Below, piece after piece: positions 21,004 through 28,574 of a stretch of 36,471 nt of DNA. The DNA is from a virus, in the IMG/VR virus record IMGVR_UViG_3300021091_004934, positions 1 through 36,471 of that record; one strand, written 5' to 3'. Below the pieces are notes generated by a model. It ran no database searches, had not been told where the DNA came from, and saw only the letters and a list, made by a program, of their open reading frames with translations. How positions within the stretch are numbered: position 1 is the first letter of the stretch; each line of letters opens with the position of its first letter. The translations under genes and the position numbers were made by a program.

Positions 21004-21732
21004 ATGAATCTGTTGACACAGAATAGCGAACTACGCCGTGTTGGCGTGTGGAACTGGACAATCCCAGCACACGTCGTTGATCTCGGCGACGGGACACGGT
21101 TCAACTGCTGTCCTAACGCTCTAGCCTGCGGCCGAGTGTGCTACGCAAAGTTTGGCACCTACACCTTCAGCAACGTGCGACGCAAACACCTCGCCAACCT
21201 GATGATGGTGCTGGAAACACCGAAAAAATGGCAGACCGAAATGGCTATTGAGCTCGCTCACAAACGAATGCGCCCCACCGGTAAACCGACACAAATTGAC
21301 CACGACCCCAACGACGAATGGCTGGCAGGCTGGATCGCTGACGGCGGTGTAGCAGTTCGAATCCACGATGCCGGAGACTTCTTTTCCGAGGACTACCTAC
21401 AACTATGGATTAACCTGGCCGAAGACTGTGAAGACGTAATGTTCTACGCCTACACCAAAGAAGTCGACATGCTAAAAAACACCAGACTGCCAACCAACTT
21501 TCGCGTGATTTACTCGTACGGCGGGAAACAAGACCACATGATCGACCGAAACACCGACCGCCACGCCGACGTGTTTCCGACGCTCGAAGCGTTGACCAAG
21601 GCCGGATACTACGACCAGTCCGACAACGACCTACTGGCTGTCTGCGCGCCAAGCAACAAGATCGGCATCGTTGCTAACAACCTTCCGGTTGCCAACAAAC
21701 GATTCGACGGACGAACAATGAGCGACCTATGA
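21004..21732 (+). CDS. GP88-family actinophage protein
   Basis: 242 residues matching the GP88 family named from a mycobacteriophage gene: CPNALACGRVCYAKFGTYTF, AVRIHDAGDFFSEDYLQLW, VMFYAYTKEVDM and DRHADVFPTLE. Conserved Cys (CCPN...CGRVC), the RIHDAGDF block and the YTKE block suggest a metal-dependent enzyme, but its activity is not known. The gene uses more C- and G-ending codons than its neighbours and lies in a GC-rich patch, as if acquired separately. The stop overlaps the small ORF at 21729 (ATGA). Confidence 0.85.
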   Translation: MNLLTQNSELRRVGVWNWTIPAHVVDLGDGTRFNCCPNALACGRVCYAKFGTYTFSNVRRKHLANLMMVLETPKKWQTEMAIELAHKRMRPTGKPTQIDHDPNDEWLAGWIADGGVAVRIHDAGDFFSEDYLQLWINLAEDCEDVMFYAYTKEVDMLKNTRLPTNFRVIYSYGGKQDHMIDRNTDRHADVFPTLEALTKAGYYDQSDNDLLAVCAPSNKIGIVANNLPVANKRFDGRTMSDL

Positions 21733-21800
21733 ACCCGCTGTCCGACGACGAGTTTTTTCAGCTCACCACTACCGAACAAGACGAATATTTGCGTCAATAA
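21729..21800 (+). pseudogene. 23-codon remnant after GP88
   Basis: An ATG overlapping the GP88 stop opens a frame that reads MNPLSDDEFFQLTTTEQDEY plus three residues and then stops. The D-E-F-x-x-L-T-x-x-E-x-x-E-Y-L pattern looks like the N-terminal tip of a larger phage protein (terminase large subunits often start this way). The frame ends where base composition drops, and it overlaps the end of the convergent minus gene. It is best read as the cut-off start of a gene at a recombination joint. Confidence 0.4.
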
Positions 21801-22119
21801 TTCCCTCTGCAATCGTGACTCCGACCATATCGCAGTTCCAGCACAAGACAGAACTTGGCTCATCGCTTCTATTTCTAGCCCAGTAGACCTCGCAAGCAAA
21901 GCAGTACATTACGACTGAAGTGGGCGGCATTAGTGACAGGGTTTGTATTAGGTACTGCGGCCACACGACTCCGCTTCCTGGCCCGACCTGATCTTCGGTT
22001 CCATTATCCTTGGGCGACCGATGAGGCGGACCTGTGATTATGAAATTAACACCTTCATCGACTAATTCGGAAGAAGTTAACGGAGGCGTCGGTTGCAACG
22101 AAGACAAAATTCTGACCAT
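21769..22119 (-). CDS. Hypothetical protein with paired CxxC
   Basis: About 116 residues from the ATG at 22119 (MVRILSSLQPTPPLTSSELV). Two knuckles, CFACEVYW and CWNCDMVG, spaced as in a zinc ribbon, lie in the C-terminal third. The N-terminal part is Pro/Gly-rich. The start lies 43 bases inside the RHH gene, so it is coupled to it. The last codons overlap the GP88-linked remnant on the other strand, so its natural C terminus may have been altered by the joint. Confidence 0.55.
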   Translation of the reverse strand: MVRILSSLQPTPPLTSSELVDEGVNFIITGPPHRSPKDNGTEDQVGPGSGVVWPQYLIQTLSLMPPTSVVMYCFACEVYWARNRSDEPSSVLCWNCDMVGVTIAEGIIDANIRLVR

Positions 22120-22400
22120 GGGTAAGATTTGCGCATATCCAAGGGGTGCGCGCAATCTAATATTTCTACGACTTTTTCATTTATGGTGTTGCGCAAAAAT
22201 TCTGCGAGACTAAGTCCACGCGCCTGCGCTGCTTGCTTCCAGCGCTCCCTATCATCATCAGTCGTCCTAACCAGGACCTGCTTATCTGCCGGTGTGTCCC
22301 CTGAAATCTTTGTCGAAATCGAGTGGTCCATACTCTCGGCAATGTCGTACATTGCTTGCTCCAAATTATCCACTGGTTCCGTATTCTCAGCGTTCGACAT
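22077..22400 (-). CDS. RHH-type DNA-binding protein with C-terminal knuckle
   Basis: 107 residues. After an acidic N terminus comes a ribbon-helix-helix pattern (KQVLVRTTDDDRERWKQAA, then GLSLAEFLRNTINEKV). The C terminus has CAHPLD and CLRCNRRLR, a possible zinc knuckle. It overlaps the upstream TerS-like gene by 14 bases. The plan is the same as for the protein at 12111. Confidence 0.65.
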   Translation of the reverse strand: MSNAENTEPVDNLEQAMYDIAESMDHSISTKISGDTPADKQVLVRTTDDDRERWKQAAQARGLSLAEFLRNTINEKVVEILDCAHPLDMRKSYPWSEFCLRCNRRLR

Positions 22401-23025
22401 GATTGTCTGCCTCCGGGCGCGATTCTACTTCACTTACTACCTCTGCATCAACGATAACATCTTTGGGTGAAAGCAATTCGCCAACTATTTGTGATGAAAT
22501 AATTCCAGATCGACCCATTAATTCCAGCAGTGCCCTTGCTTCCGCTTCTGGGTTGAAGGTTTCCAGATTGGCCGCTGCGGTTTCGCCCACAAGAGTTGAT
22601 TTGATATTGTCTTGGGTTGTTACGTCCATCTGAATACTGAGATTGCTTCTGTCCATCCCAAGTAGCTTGGACCGTCTATCCATGATTAAAAGAACCTGCT
22701 GAATCGCCTTAAGATCTGGCTCGACCTGGACTTCGGTACCATCGTCCATGCGCACCTTACGGTGCTGGGTCAACGGCCAAATAGAGGCCTGGAGACTATC
22801 TAGTCGCTCCAACTCCATCCTCAGGACCTCCGGATAGGCGAGCATTGTTTCTCTATTTAGTTTTTCTAGCTGCCTATTGATGGCCTTCTGCACGACGCCG
22901 CTCGAAACACCGAAACGTTTTGCTATGTCGGCAACAGCCATCCCGCCCTGTCGCATTTTGAGCATGCGGGAATCTCTTTCGGCAAGAAACTCTTTCGTCA
23001 TTACTGATGGTGTGTTGTCTTTCAT
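22387..23025 (-). CDS. HTH protein resembling phage terminase small subunits
   Basis: 212 residues. Residues 25-52 are a helix-turn-helix (MAVADIAKRFGVSSGVVQKA). The helical middle has ELERLDSLQASIWPLTQHRK and PDLKAIQQVLLIMDRRSKLL, a pattern common in phage terminase small subunits and related DNA-binding proteins. The C terminus is acidic and variable. It overlaps the primase-helicase stop by ATGA. No large terminase follows here, so it may instead serve in replication or regulation. Confidence 0.6.
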   Translation of the reverse strand: MKDNTPSVMTKEFLAERDSRMLKMRQGGMAVADIAKRFGVSSGVVQKAINRQLEKLNRETMLAYPEVLRMELERLDSLQASIWPLTQHRKVRMDDGTEVQVEPDLKAIQQVLLIMDRRSKLLGMDRSNLSIQMDVTTQDNIKSTLVGETAAANLETFNPEAEARALLELMGRSGIISSQIVGELLSPKDVIVDAEVVSEVESRPEADNHVER

Positions 23026-24842
23026 CTGTTCACCGCCCGGAATTCAAGTGGTTCGAAAGGCCACTTTTTGCCTCGCTTCATTTTGGTGGGCCAACGTCTC
23101 TCATCGCGCTCACCACGGAAATGGCGAACGTCATATACACATTCTCCCACACTTGTGGCATCTGGTTGTAAAGATAGACCGAATTCAGGCCAACGCGACC
23201 AGACCGCTGATCCGAACGGTCGCAAATTCCGGCTAGTCATTGACTCACCAAGAGGGGCGTGATGCTCTAGCCAAAGGGCGCAACCGAACGCAACGCGAAT
23301 AGTGTCAAGATATTTTATCACTTCAACCGCTACTGATTCAGATGTCTTGTTCCCGGGGTCCAGGAAGGCCTTATAGATGGGACCGAGAACCAAAAGGCTT
23401 GGCTTAATGAGCTCTAGTTGGGTTTCGAGATATAGGCGGTCAGCGGAAGAAAGCAAGTTGAGGCCGTCTGGCTTCATGAGCAAGTGTGATTGGGACCGCA
23501 TAGCGTAATTCATTGACATTGCTGCGCCGTGAATCGCCCGCGATGTGCGGCGAATAATGCGCTCAGGGTTTTCCAGGTCAACAAAGAGTGTTGTGATGGG
23601 TTTTATCCTCTCGAACGTAAAGGGATGAACCCCCCAAGATGGAAGAATGGCAACCTGCCTTGCAAGCATCGTCTTACCCACGCCCTCCGCTGCGACCAAA
23701 ATGACCCGCTCTCGCCTCTCCAAAAGATCAGGAATAAGCCAATCATAAGAATCATCAGTCTCTTCTTTAACGAACTCATGCCAATCAACAAGGCGTCCGT
23801 CGTTTGTCAAAGACTCCGACAGCGCAGATGATGCCAACAGGGAGACTTTTGTCAATGTGCGAAGAGGCGTTGACCCGTCGTCAATCAGGAGCGACTTAAT
23901 CTTTGACAGCATTTCATCTGCCTTAGTTGGGAACACCTCCTCAAAGTTTTCGTCAGAATCTTCATCAGCAAGTTCCTCAATTAAGCTTGATTCGCTGGTT
24001 TCCGAACCCTTCGTTGCGCTAGATTCGTCAAAATTAATTAGCTCACTCATCTGACCACCATTTTCAAGGAAGTCGGTAATATCTTTTTTGTGCGGACATA
24101 CCCAACCCTGTACATCGGTGCCAGCTTTTCGTAATTCGTCAATAACGTGGGCGGCATGGATTCGCCCTGGCTCGTCATTGTCGGCAATTACGTCAACTGT
24201 TGCGCCAGCCAAGACCCGGGTGTGAATGTCGAGCCACTTACCAGCACCGCCCGGCATCGTGGTCGCACAAAGACCAAGGGCAGTCAGCGTGTCTGCGTCT
24301 TTTTCGCCCTCAACAACTATAATTGTTTCGTTATTTTCTTTTGCTCGCATAACTTGCGGCAGGTTGTACAGGACCTTGGGCGTGTCCTCTAGTTTGTAGC
24401 TATACCCACCTCTTCCATCTGGACGACGTTGGCGAAAGGTTTTTTTTCCGTCTTCCTTTACGTATCGAACTTTTTGAAATAGCAACTCACCGTGCTCTGA
24501 GACGTAGTTGTATATTGCCACTAACTTTAATTTTTGCGGCTCTTCAATTTTGAGTGGACGAGATGATTTCGGCTTCCAGCGGTCATTCTCAGTCGGTGAC
24601 CATTCGCGAGATGAATCAGGGGACATTAAATCTTTTATTGTTAGACCAACCGAAGCGGCAATTTGGTCAACCGTACATCCGCCCGCCCGGTGGCAGTGAA
24701 CGAGAATGACCCCATCTCTTTCGGCGACAGACAGGGAAGGGTTTTTGTCATCATTTCGGCAAGGACAACGCGCGTCCCAGCCATTGGACGTCTTCATGAC
24801 TCCGTCCAGGCGTGAGAGAAACTCTTGCGTGTTATAAAGCAC
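23022..24842 (-). CDS. Bifunctional primase-helicase
   Basis: 606 residues. An N-terminal zinc-finger-like part (CPC at 26-28, HCHRAGGC at 49-56) is followed by a TOPRIM domain with VVEGEKDAD (176-184) and DNDEPG (221-226). A linker rich in Asp, Glu and Ser (about 270-305) leads to a RecA/RepA-like ATPase with Walker A AAEGVGKT (384-391), FVDLENPE (Walker B-like), LVLGPIYKAF and WLEHHAPLG. It should make primers and unwind DNA at the phage fork. The gene lies between WhiB copy 3 and the TerS-like gene with overlaps at both ends. Confidence 0.88.
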   Translation of the reverse strand: MLYNTQEFLSRLDGVMKTSNGWDARCPCRNDDKNPSLSVAERDGVILVHCHRAGGCTVDQIAASVGLTIKDLMSPDSSREWSPTENDRWKPKSSRPLKIEEPQKLKLVAIYNYVSEHGELLFQKVRYVKEDGKKTFRQRRPDGRGGYSYKLEDTPKVLYNLPQVMRAKENNETIIVVEGEKDADTLTALGLCATTMPGGAGKWLDIHTRVLAGATVDVIADNDEPGRIHAAHVIDELRKAGTDVQGWVCPHKKDITDFLENGGQMSELINFDESSATKGSETSESSLIEELADEDSDENFEEVFPTKADEMLSKIKSLLIDDGSTPLRTLTKVSLLASSALSESLTNDGRLVDWHEFVKEETDDSYDWLIPDLLERRERVILVAAEGVGKTMLARQVAILPSWGVHPFTFERIKPITTLFVDLENPERIIRRTSRAIHGAAMSMNYAMRSQSHLLMKPDGLNLLSSADRLYLETQLELIKPSLLVLGPIYKAFLDPGNKTSESVAVEVIKYLDTIRVAFGCALWLEHHAPLGESMTSRNLRPFGSAVWSRWPEFGLSLQPDATSVGECVYDVRHFRGERDERRWPTKMKRGKKWPFEPLEFRAVNR

Positions 24843-25152
24843 GATTGCCGACCCCCAATACGTCCTGAATAGTTGGTCTTTTCATTTTTATATTTAAAGA
24901 TTTGCGCAACTTTTCACGCTCAATCTCCGGGATGCCACCCCATATCCCAAACGGCTCCCATTCCAATGAGTAGTCGAGGCATGTCAGTCGAATTGAGCAT
25001 TGGTTACAAATGCTTACGGCCTTGCTGGCGTCACGCTGTGCCTGTTTCCGTTCTTCAACCGGCTGACGATTTGAAAAATTTGGAAACCACCAGTGGGTCG
25101 GTTGCCCGACACAGGAGCCACCAGTCGGCGGATATTGAATTTGTTCCCCCAC
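24832..25152 (-). CDS. WhiB-family iron-sulfur transcription factor (copy 3)
   Basis: 106 residues from a GTG at 25152, preceded by GAGGGG. Cysteines are in GSCVGQP and CNQCSIRLTC, followed by GIWGGIPEIEREKLRK and a basic tail. The start lies one base after the stop of the upstream gene, and the 3' end overlaps the primase-helicase start by 11 bases. It is thus embedded in the replication operon that begins at SSB. Confidence 0.9.
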   Translation of the reverse strand: MGEQIQYPPTGGSCVGQPTHWWFPNFSNRQPVEERKQAQRDASKAVSICNQCSIRLTCLDYSLEWEPFGIWGGIPEIEREKLRKSLNIKMKRPTIQDVLGVGNRAL

Positions 25153-25153
25153 T

Positions 25154-25609
25154 TCATCCCCTCACGTTCGTAAGTCGTGCTATGTCTTTGGCTGAAAGAA
25201 ATATGTATGCTGATGTGATCGTCAATCGGCCTGATGCAGCGTCCGTATTGACGCTGACTGCGTCTACCGGAATGCCGAGCAGTGCGGCAATCTCCGCAGC
25301 AACACGTCGCACCAGAATTTCATCTTCGCTGATGGAGTCATCGAAATCAAGTCGCGCATCAAAGTATTTCGATGGAATGGCCGGAGCATTAGCGAGCTCT
25401 GCTTCTCGTCCATCAGAATTTTTGATTTGCTGGTTTGAGGTTTTAAAAGACAGGCAAACTGAGCACGCGATACGCTTGGCCGATGATGCCCGCAGCAATA
25501 GTTCGGAATGTCCGCACTCCAATTGATGTTCATATCTCACCGAGCCCCATGAGCCGATTTTGTTAATCGTGATGATGGCACGCTTTGGTGCTTGACGACG
25601 TCCGCTCAT
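25154..25609 (-). CDS. Hypothetical protein with CxH/CxxC knuckle
   Basis: 151 residues from the ATG at 25609. The first third has a strand-rich region with LECGHSELLL and IACSVC, a possible zinc site. The C-terminal half (EDEILVRRVAAEIAALLG, then VDAVSVNTDAASGRLTITSA) looks like an alpha/beta domain. No family is recognised. A TATTCT hexamer ends seven bases before the ATG, so a leaderless transcript is possible. It sits between SSB and WhiB copy 3. Confidence 0.6.
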   Translation of the reverse strand: MSGRRQAPKRAIITINKIGSWGSVRYEHQLECGHSELLLRASSAKRIACSVCLSFKTSNQQIKNSDGREAELANAPAIPSKYFDARLDFDDSISEDEILVRRVAAEIAALLGIPVDAVSVNTDAASGRLTITSAYIFLSAKDIARLTNVRG

Positions 25610-25656
25610 TGGGCAAAGAATACACGACTGGTGGAGCCTATTTCGGACAAGCAAAA

Positions 25657-25676
25657 GCCCGCCATTTCTGGCGGGC
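25657..25676 (-). terminator. Rho-independent terminator after SSB
   Basis: GCCCGCCA (25657-25664) pairs perfectly with TGGCGGGC (25669-25676) around TTTC. On the minus strand the stem is followed by TTTTGCTT. It lies about 50 bases after the SSB stop and before the next gene, so it should limit read-through and raise SSB output relative to the rest of the operon. Confidence 0.8.
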
Positions 25677-25727
25677 CCTGCTATCGATTCCTTCTCTCTG
25701 AGGGGAATTATCGATGTGTGGTGGAGA

Positions 25728-26174
25728 TCAGAACGGCTCGCTGTCCTCTTCGATGACCTGGCGAGCAGCCTGGCGTGGCGCTGAGGCCTTCTTGGTTTGC
25801 TGGCCGTCCGGGCTGCTGCGACGCTTGCGCTCAAAGGAATCAATCGAGCGCGTCTGAACGCCTATGGCGTCTGCGACCAACTCGACGATAGACCGCTTTG
25901 CTCCGGTTTCTTTGTCCTCCCAGGAGCGCTGCTCCAGGCGACCGGTAACGATGATGCCTACGCCCTTTTCCAGAACGTTGGCTGAGTCGTCGGCCAGGTA
26001 GCGCCACGCGATGACGTTGATATAGGAAACCTTCTCCTGCTTGTCGCCAGACGCATCGGTCCAATAGTGATTAACTGCTACGGAAAATGCCAGACGTGGC
26101 TTGCCGTCCGCAGTAAACGTGAGCTTCGGGTCATCGGTCACGTTGCCGATGATCGTCGCGGGTGATTGACTCAT
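25728..26174 (-). CDS. ssb: Single-stranded DNA-binding protein
   Basis: 148 residues from the ATG at 26174 with AAAGAG upstream. An OB fold is evident: TIIGNVTDDPKLTFTADGKP, LAFSVAVNHYW, VSYINVIAWRYLADDSANVL, KGVGIIVTGRLEQRSWEDKE. A basic, Gln/Ala-rich linker leads to the acidic tip EEDSEPF, the docking peptide for partner proteins. It protects single-stranded DNA during replication and heads the minus-strand replication operon. Upstream (26229-26363) is a divergent control region. Confidence 0.93.
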   Translation of the reverse strand: MSQSPATIIGNVTDDPKLTFTADGKPRLAFSVAVNHYWTDASGDKQEKVSYINVIAWRYLADDSANVLEKGVGIIVTGRLEQRSWEDKETGAKRSIVELVADAIGVQTRSIDSFERKRRSSPDGQQTKKASAPRQAARQVIEEDSEPF

Positions 26175-26329
26175 TGTTATCTCTTTCTGTGTTTTTGGGG
26201 CGCGCCCCAACTCGATGAGTCGGAACATTACTTACTCAAAAACGTTGGAGCAAGTCCTCCTAGCGGAATCACTGAAAATATACGAGACTAGTGTAGCGAC
26301 AATTCATACATTACATAATTTGGCACGAC

Positions 26330-26357
26330 TTGACATCGGTCGCCGTAGTGTTAAAGT
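26330..26357 (+). promoter_or_regulatory. Promoter for a leaderless transcript
   Basis: TTGACA (26330-26335) and TAAAGT (26352-26357) are 16 bases apart. The -10 ends six bases before the ATG at 26364, so transcription should start at or next to the start codon. Leaderless mRNAs are common in actinobacteria, and no usable Shine-Dalgarno is present. Confidence 0.7.
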
Positions 26358-26363
26358 CGGAGT

Positions 26364-26621
26364 ATGAGCGAGAACTTTGAAGCGAATTTAACAGTGGCAA
26401 ACAACATTGCTGGAGCTCTTTTTGCGTACGCAACACTGGACTTGGGTAACCTGAGTGATGCTGAAAAAGACGCACAAATGGAGACATGTCAAGATATCGC
26501 AGATTTTTTGGTATTCTCATTTTCCATGAGCTGCGGAGTGTCTGAAGACGGTGAATCGTTCACCGCAACGGGTAAGTTCGGCCAATATGTTGAACTTTTA
26601 GAAAAATTTCTCGACCAATAA
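26364..26621 (+). CDS. Hypothetical protein, 85 aa, probably leaderless
   Basis: The product is acidic and helical (ANNIAGALFAYATLDLGNLS, then DIADFLVFSFSMSCGVSEDG) and ends in YVELLEKFLDQ. No family is recognised. The strong promoter just before its ATG suggests early or high expression. Confidence 0.65.
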   Translation: MSENFEANLTVANNIAGALFAYATLDLGNLSDAEKDAQMETCQDIADFLVFSFSMSCGVSEDGESFTATGKFGQYVELLEKFLDQ

Positions 26622-26666
26622 CACCAGGTCAATACATTAATTTGTGATTTTTGCACCGTCAAGGGG

Positions 26667-26694
26667 TTGCGCAACTGTAATCAGATGGTAATAT
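26667..26694 (+). promoter_or_regulatory. Promoter upstream of the secreted lysozyme-fold genes
   Basis: TTGCGC (26667-26672) and TAATAT (26689-26694) are separated by 16 bases. The predicted start gives a leader of about 70 bases to the ATG at 26772, which has GGAGA upstream. Confidence 0.5.
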
Positions 26695-26771
26695 TCGTAC
26701 GGTAATGGGGCAACCCGTTCATACGGAGGCACACCAAGTCTCCAGCCGTATCCGCCGAACACTGGAGACAT

Positions 26772-27326
26772 ATGAAACATCCGCTGAGGCTTTTTCTTCC
26801 TATTCTCATCGTCATCCTTGGTTCCGCAATCGGAGTCAGCGCCATTGGAAAGGAGGAACCCAGCGTCGTGTCCACAACGACAACAACTGTTGCTCGTGCC
26901 GTTACCACAACGACACTGCCAACAACTGTTGCCCCCACGACAACCACGGTTGTCGCGATATCTCCTCTGGAGTTCTTGTCTTTTGCGTTGGCAATCCCCG
27001 CCGATGTCCCTTGCTTAGAATGGGCCGGGGTCGCCCATCTTGCTGGTTGGCCTGTCGCCCTATTGCCAGAAATACTCACGATTGCCCATCGTGAGTCTCG
27101 TTGTCGAAACGTCATTTTTGGTCACCCCGACTGGAACGGCTCCGACAGCGGACCACTACAAATCAACAAGGTGTGGCTTGACGAAATTGAGTCCAAGTAC
27201 GGGCATCAGGGGTACGTAAATATGCCCTTCTACAACTTTGCCTGGGCCTGGGAGATGTATGTGTGGTTCGACGTTCATCGTGGGTGCGGGTTTGCCCCGT
27301 GGTACAAAACCTATTCATGTAAATAA
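26772..27326 (+). CDS. Secreted lysozyme-fold (transglycosylase-like) protein 1
   Basis: 184 residues. A signal peptide or anchor (LFLPILIVILGSAIGVSA) is followed by a Thr/Val-rich linker (STTTTTVARAVTTTTLPTT), then a lysozyme-like domain: ILTIAHRESRCRNV with the likely catalytic Glu, and SDSGPLQINKVWLDEI. Pairs of Cys (CLEW, SRC, GCGF, YSC) may form disulfides outside the cell. It should cleave peptidoglycan glycan strands. Its neighbour at 27336 is a related protein in tandem. Being secreted by its own signal, it need not depend on a holin. Confidence 0.75.
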   Translation: MKHPLRLFLPILIVILGSAIGVSAIGKEEPSVVSTTTTTVARAVTTTTLPTTVAPTTTTVVAISPLEFLSFALAIPADVPCLEWAGVAHLAGWPVALLPEILTIAHRESRCRNVIFGHPDWNGSDSGPLQINKVWLDEIESKYGHQGYVNMPFYNFAWAWEMYVWFDVHRGCGFAPWYKTYSCK

Positions 27327-27335
27327 GGGGGCGTT

Positions 27336-27848
27336 ATGAAAAACGCAAGACGGTTCGTTGTTAGCATTTTCCTCACCATTTTAGTGTTTGCCGTTGCCAC
27401 CTGTGATGTTGATTGGCATAAGGCGAAAGCCATCAGCGTCACCAACAGCACTCAGCCCATTGACCTTTCCGGGGTTGATTGGACGGGACTGGCACGCCTT
27501 GTCCATGGCAAGTGCGGGGAGTGGCACGACCTTGCTATTGCTGTTGGCTGGTCTGAGGCCCAATGGCCCAAGTTGAGTTACATCATTCATCGTGAAAGCC
27601 GCTGCAAAATCAAATCACTCAATAAAACCGACCCCAATGGCGGAAGTCGTGGTTTGATGCAAATCAATGGCTACTGGTGCCGAAAAAATAAATACAATCC
27701 GACCGGCTGGCTTCAGGCAAAGGGAATCCTTAATAATTGTGATGATCTGTTTAATCCCGAAGTCAACCTCCGTGCCGGACTTGCCATGTGGAACTACAGC
27801 CAAGAGCGCAATAAGTGTGGCTGGCGTCCCTGGGCTACTCGCTGCTGA
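27336..27848 (+). CDS. Secreted lysozyme-fold (transglycosylase-like) protein 2
   Basis: 170 residues. A signal peptide (FVVSIFLTILVFAVATC) and a short spacer precede the domain: LSYIIHRESRCKIKSLN with the likely catalytic Glu, DPNGGSRGLMQINGYWCRKN, then FNPEVNLRAGLAMWNYS, which is the usual SLT/lysozyme pattern. It lacks the Thr-rich linker of protein 1 but shares HRESRC and several Cys. It begins nine bases after the previous stop with AAGGGGG upstream. The pair probably arose by duplication and diverged. Confidence 0.8.
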   Translation: MKNARRFVVSIFLTILVFAVATCDVDWHKAKAISVTNSTQPIDLSGVDWTGLARLVHGKCGEWHDLAIAVGWSEAQWPKLSYIIHRESRCKIKSLNKTDPNGGSRGLMQINGYWCRKNKYNPTGWLQAKGILNNCDDLFNPEVNLRAGLAMWNYSQERNKCGWRPWATRC

Positions 27849-27962
27849 GCAGCAGAATACGCATCCCAATTTTGGGGCGATACGTAATGGAAAAGCGCCC
27901 TGTCGCTTGACCGACCATAGGCGAAGATGTATTATGCGGAAAGCCAATCAAAGGGACGTGCG

Positions 27963-28229
27963 GTGTCGACTCAAGTCATAAACTCACTAGAGGTTTGTGG
28001 AACTCGCGTAAAATCACTCGACGAGGCTCGCAGGGTAATCGTCGATGCGCATGAGCAGAAGTTTGGTAAACCGCTTGCGTCGATGTTGCCCGCGGAATAC
28101 TCAAAAATGATACGCGAACTTGACGCTATGGGCTTTTTCGCACTAAGGGGCGCTGCTACATACCTCTCAAAGAGGCTTGGTGTTTCTCGGGTCACAATTT
28201 ATAATTCCTTAAAGAAAAGCAATTTGTAA
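27963..28229 (+). CDS. Small HTH protein (YheO-type C-terminal HTH)
   Basis: 88 residues from a GTG at 27963 with AAAGGG six bases upstream (an ATG at 27927 is less likely). The C-terminal 35 residues, MGFFALRGAATYLSKRLGVS followed by RVTIYNSLKK, match the Fis-like HTH seen at the end of YheO-family regulators. The N-terminal part (SLDEARRVIVDAHEQKFGKP) is helical. It is probably a small DNA-binding regulator. Confidence 0.65.
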   Translation: MSTQVINSLEVCGTRVKSLDEARRVIVDAHEQKFGKPLASMLPAEYSKMIRELDAMGFFALRGAATYLSKRLGVSRVTIYNSLKKSNL

Positions 28230-28267
28230 TTTATTACTAAGTGCATACCGCTTGGCGGAGATCAATA

Positions 28268-28414
28268 ATGTATTATTTGTTGTTTGCATATATTGCAATT
28301 TTATTGATCTGCTGCGTGACTGGGGGCGAACATGTGCCTATTTTTTTACTTGTGTGGTGTGGCTACAGGCTATATCGCCTGGCGCCTCGTAACTGCTCCT
28401 CGTCTGTGGGATAG
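28268..28414 (+). CDS. Small membrane protein, 48 aa
   Basis: ATG at 28268 with GGAGAT six bases upstream; TAG at 28412-28414. Two hydrophobic stretches (YYLLFAYIAILLICCVTG and VPIFLLVWCGY) precede a basic, Cys/Ser-containing tail. The ribosome site is good. Its second half shares DNA with another frame (28332-28496), so one of the two may be spurious. Confidence 0.45.
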   Translation: MYYLLFAYIAILLICCVTGGEHVPIFLLVWCGYRLYRLAPRNCSSSVG

Positions 28415-28496
28415 CGAAGAGGAGGCAAGGCTGTGGAGAACAAAATGGTTGTCTGCTCAAAAGCTACTAGATGAGATAAATATTAATAAAGATTGA
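28332..28496 (+). CDS. Small membrane protein in overlapping frame, 54 aa
   Basis: ATG at 28332, TGA at 28494-28496, overlapping the previous ORF by 83 bases. It has a single N-terminal membrane helix (LFFYLCGVATGYIAWRLV) and then a charged, amphipathic tail (DSEEEARLWRTKWLSAQKLL). The protein-like tail makes this the better-looking product, although its ribosome site is weak. It precedes the DUF932 gene. Confidence 0.45.
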   Translation: MCLFFYLCGVATGYIAWRLVTAPRLWDSEEEARLWRTKWLSAQKLLDEININKD

Positions 28497-28574
28497 TATT
28501 GCCTATTGACGGCTTGTATGAGCTATCTGGCACGTGTACACTTCTTCTATCTGAATTCATCCAGAGGAGCTGCA

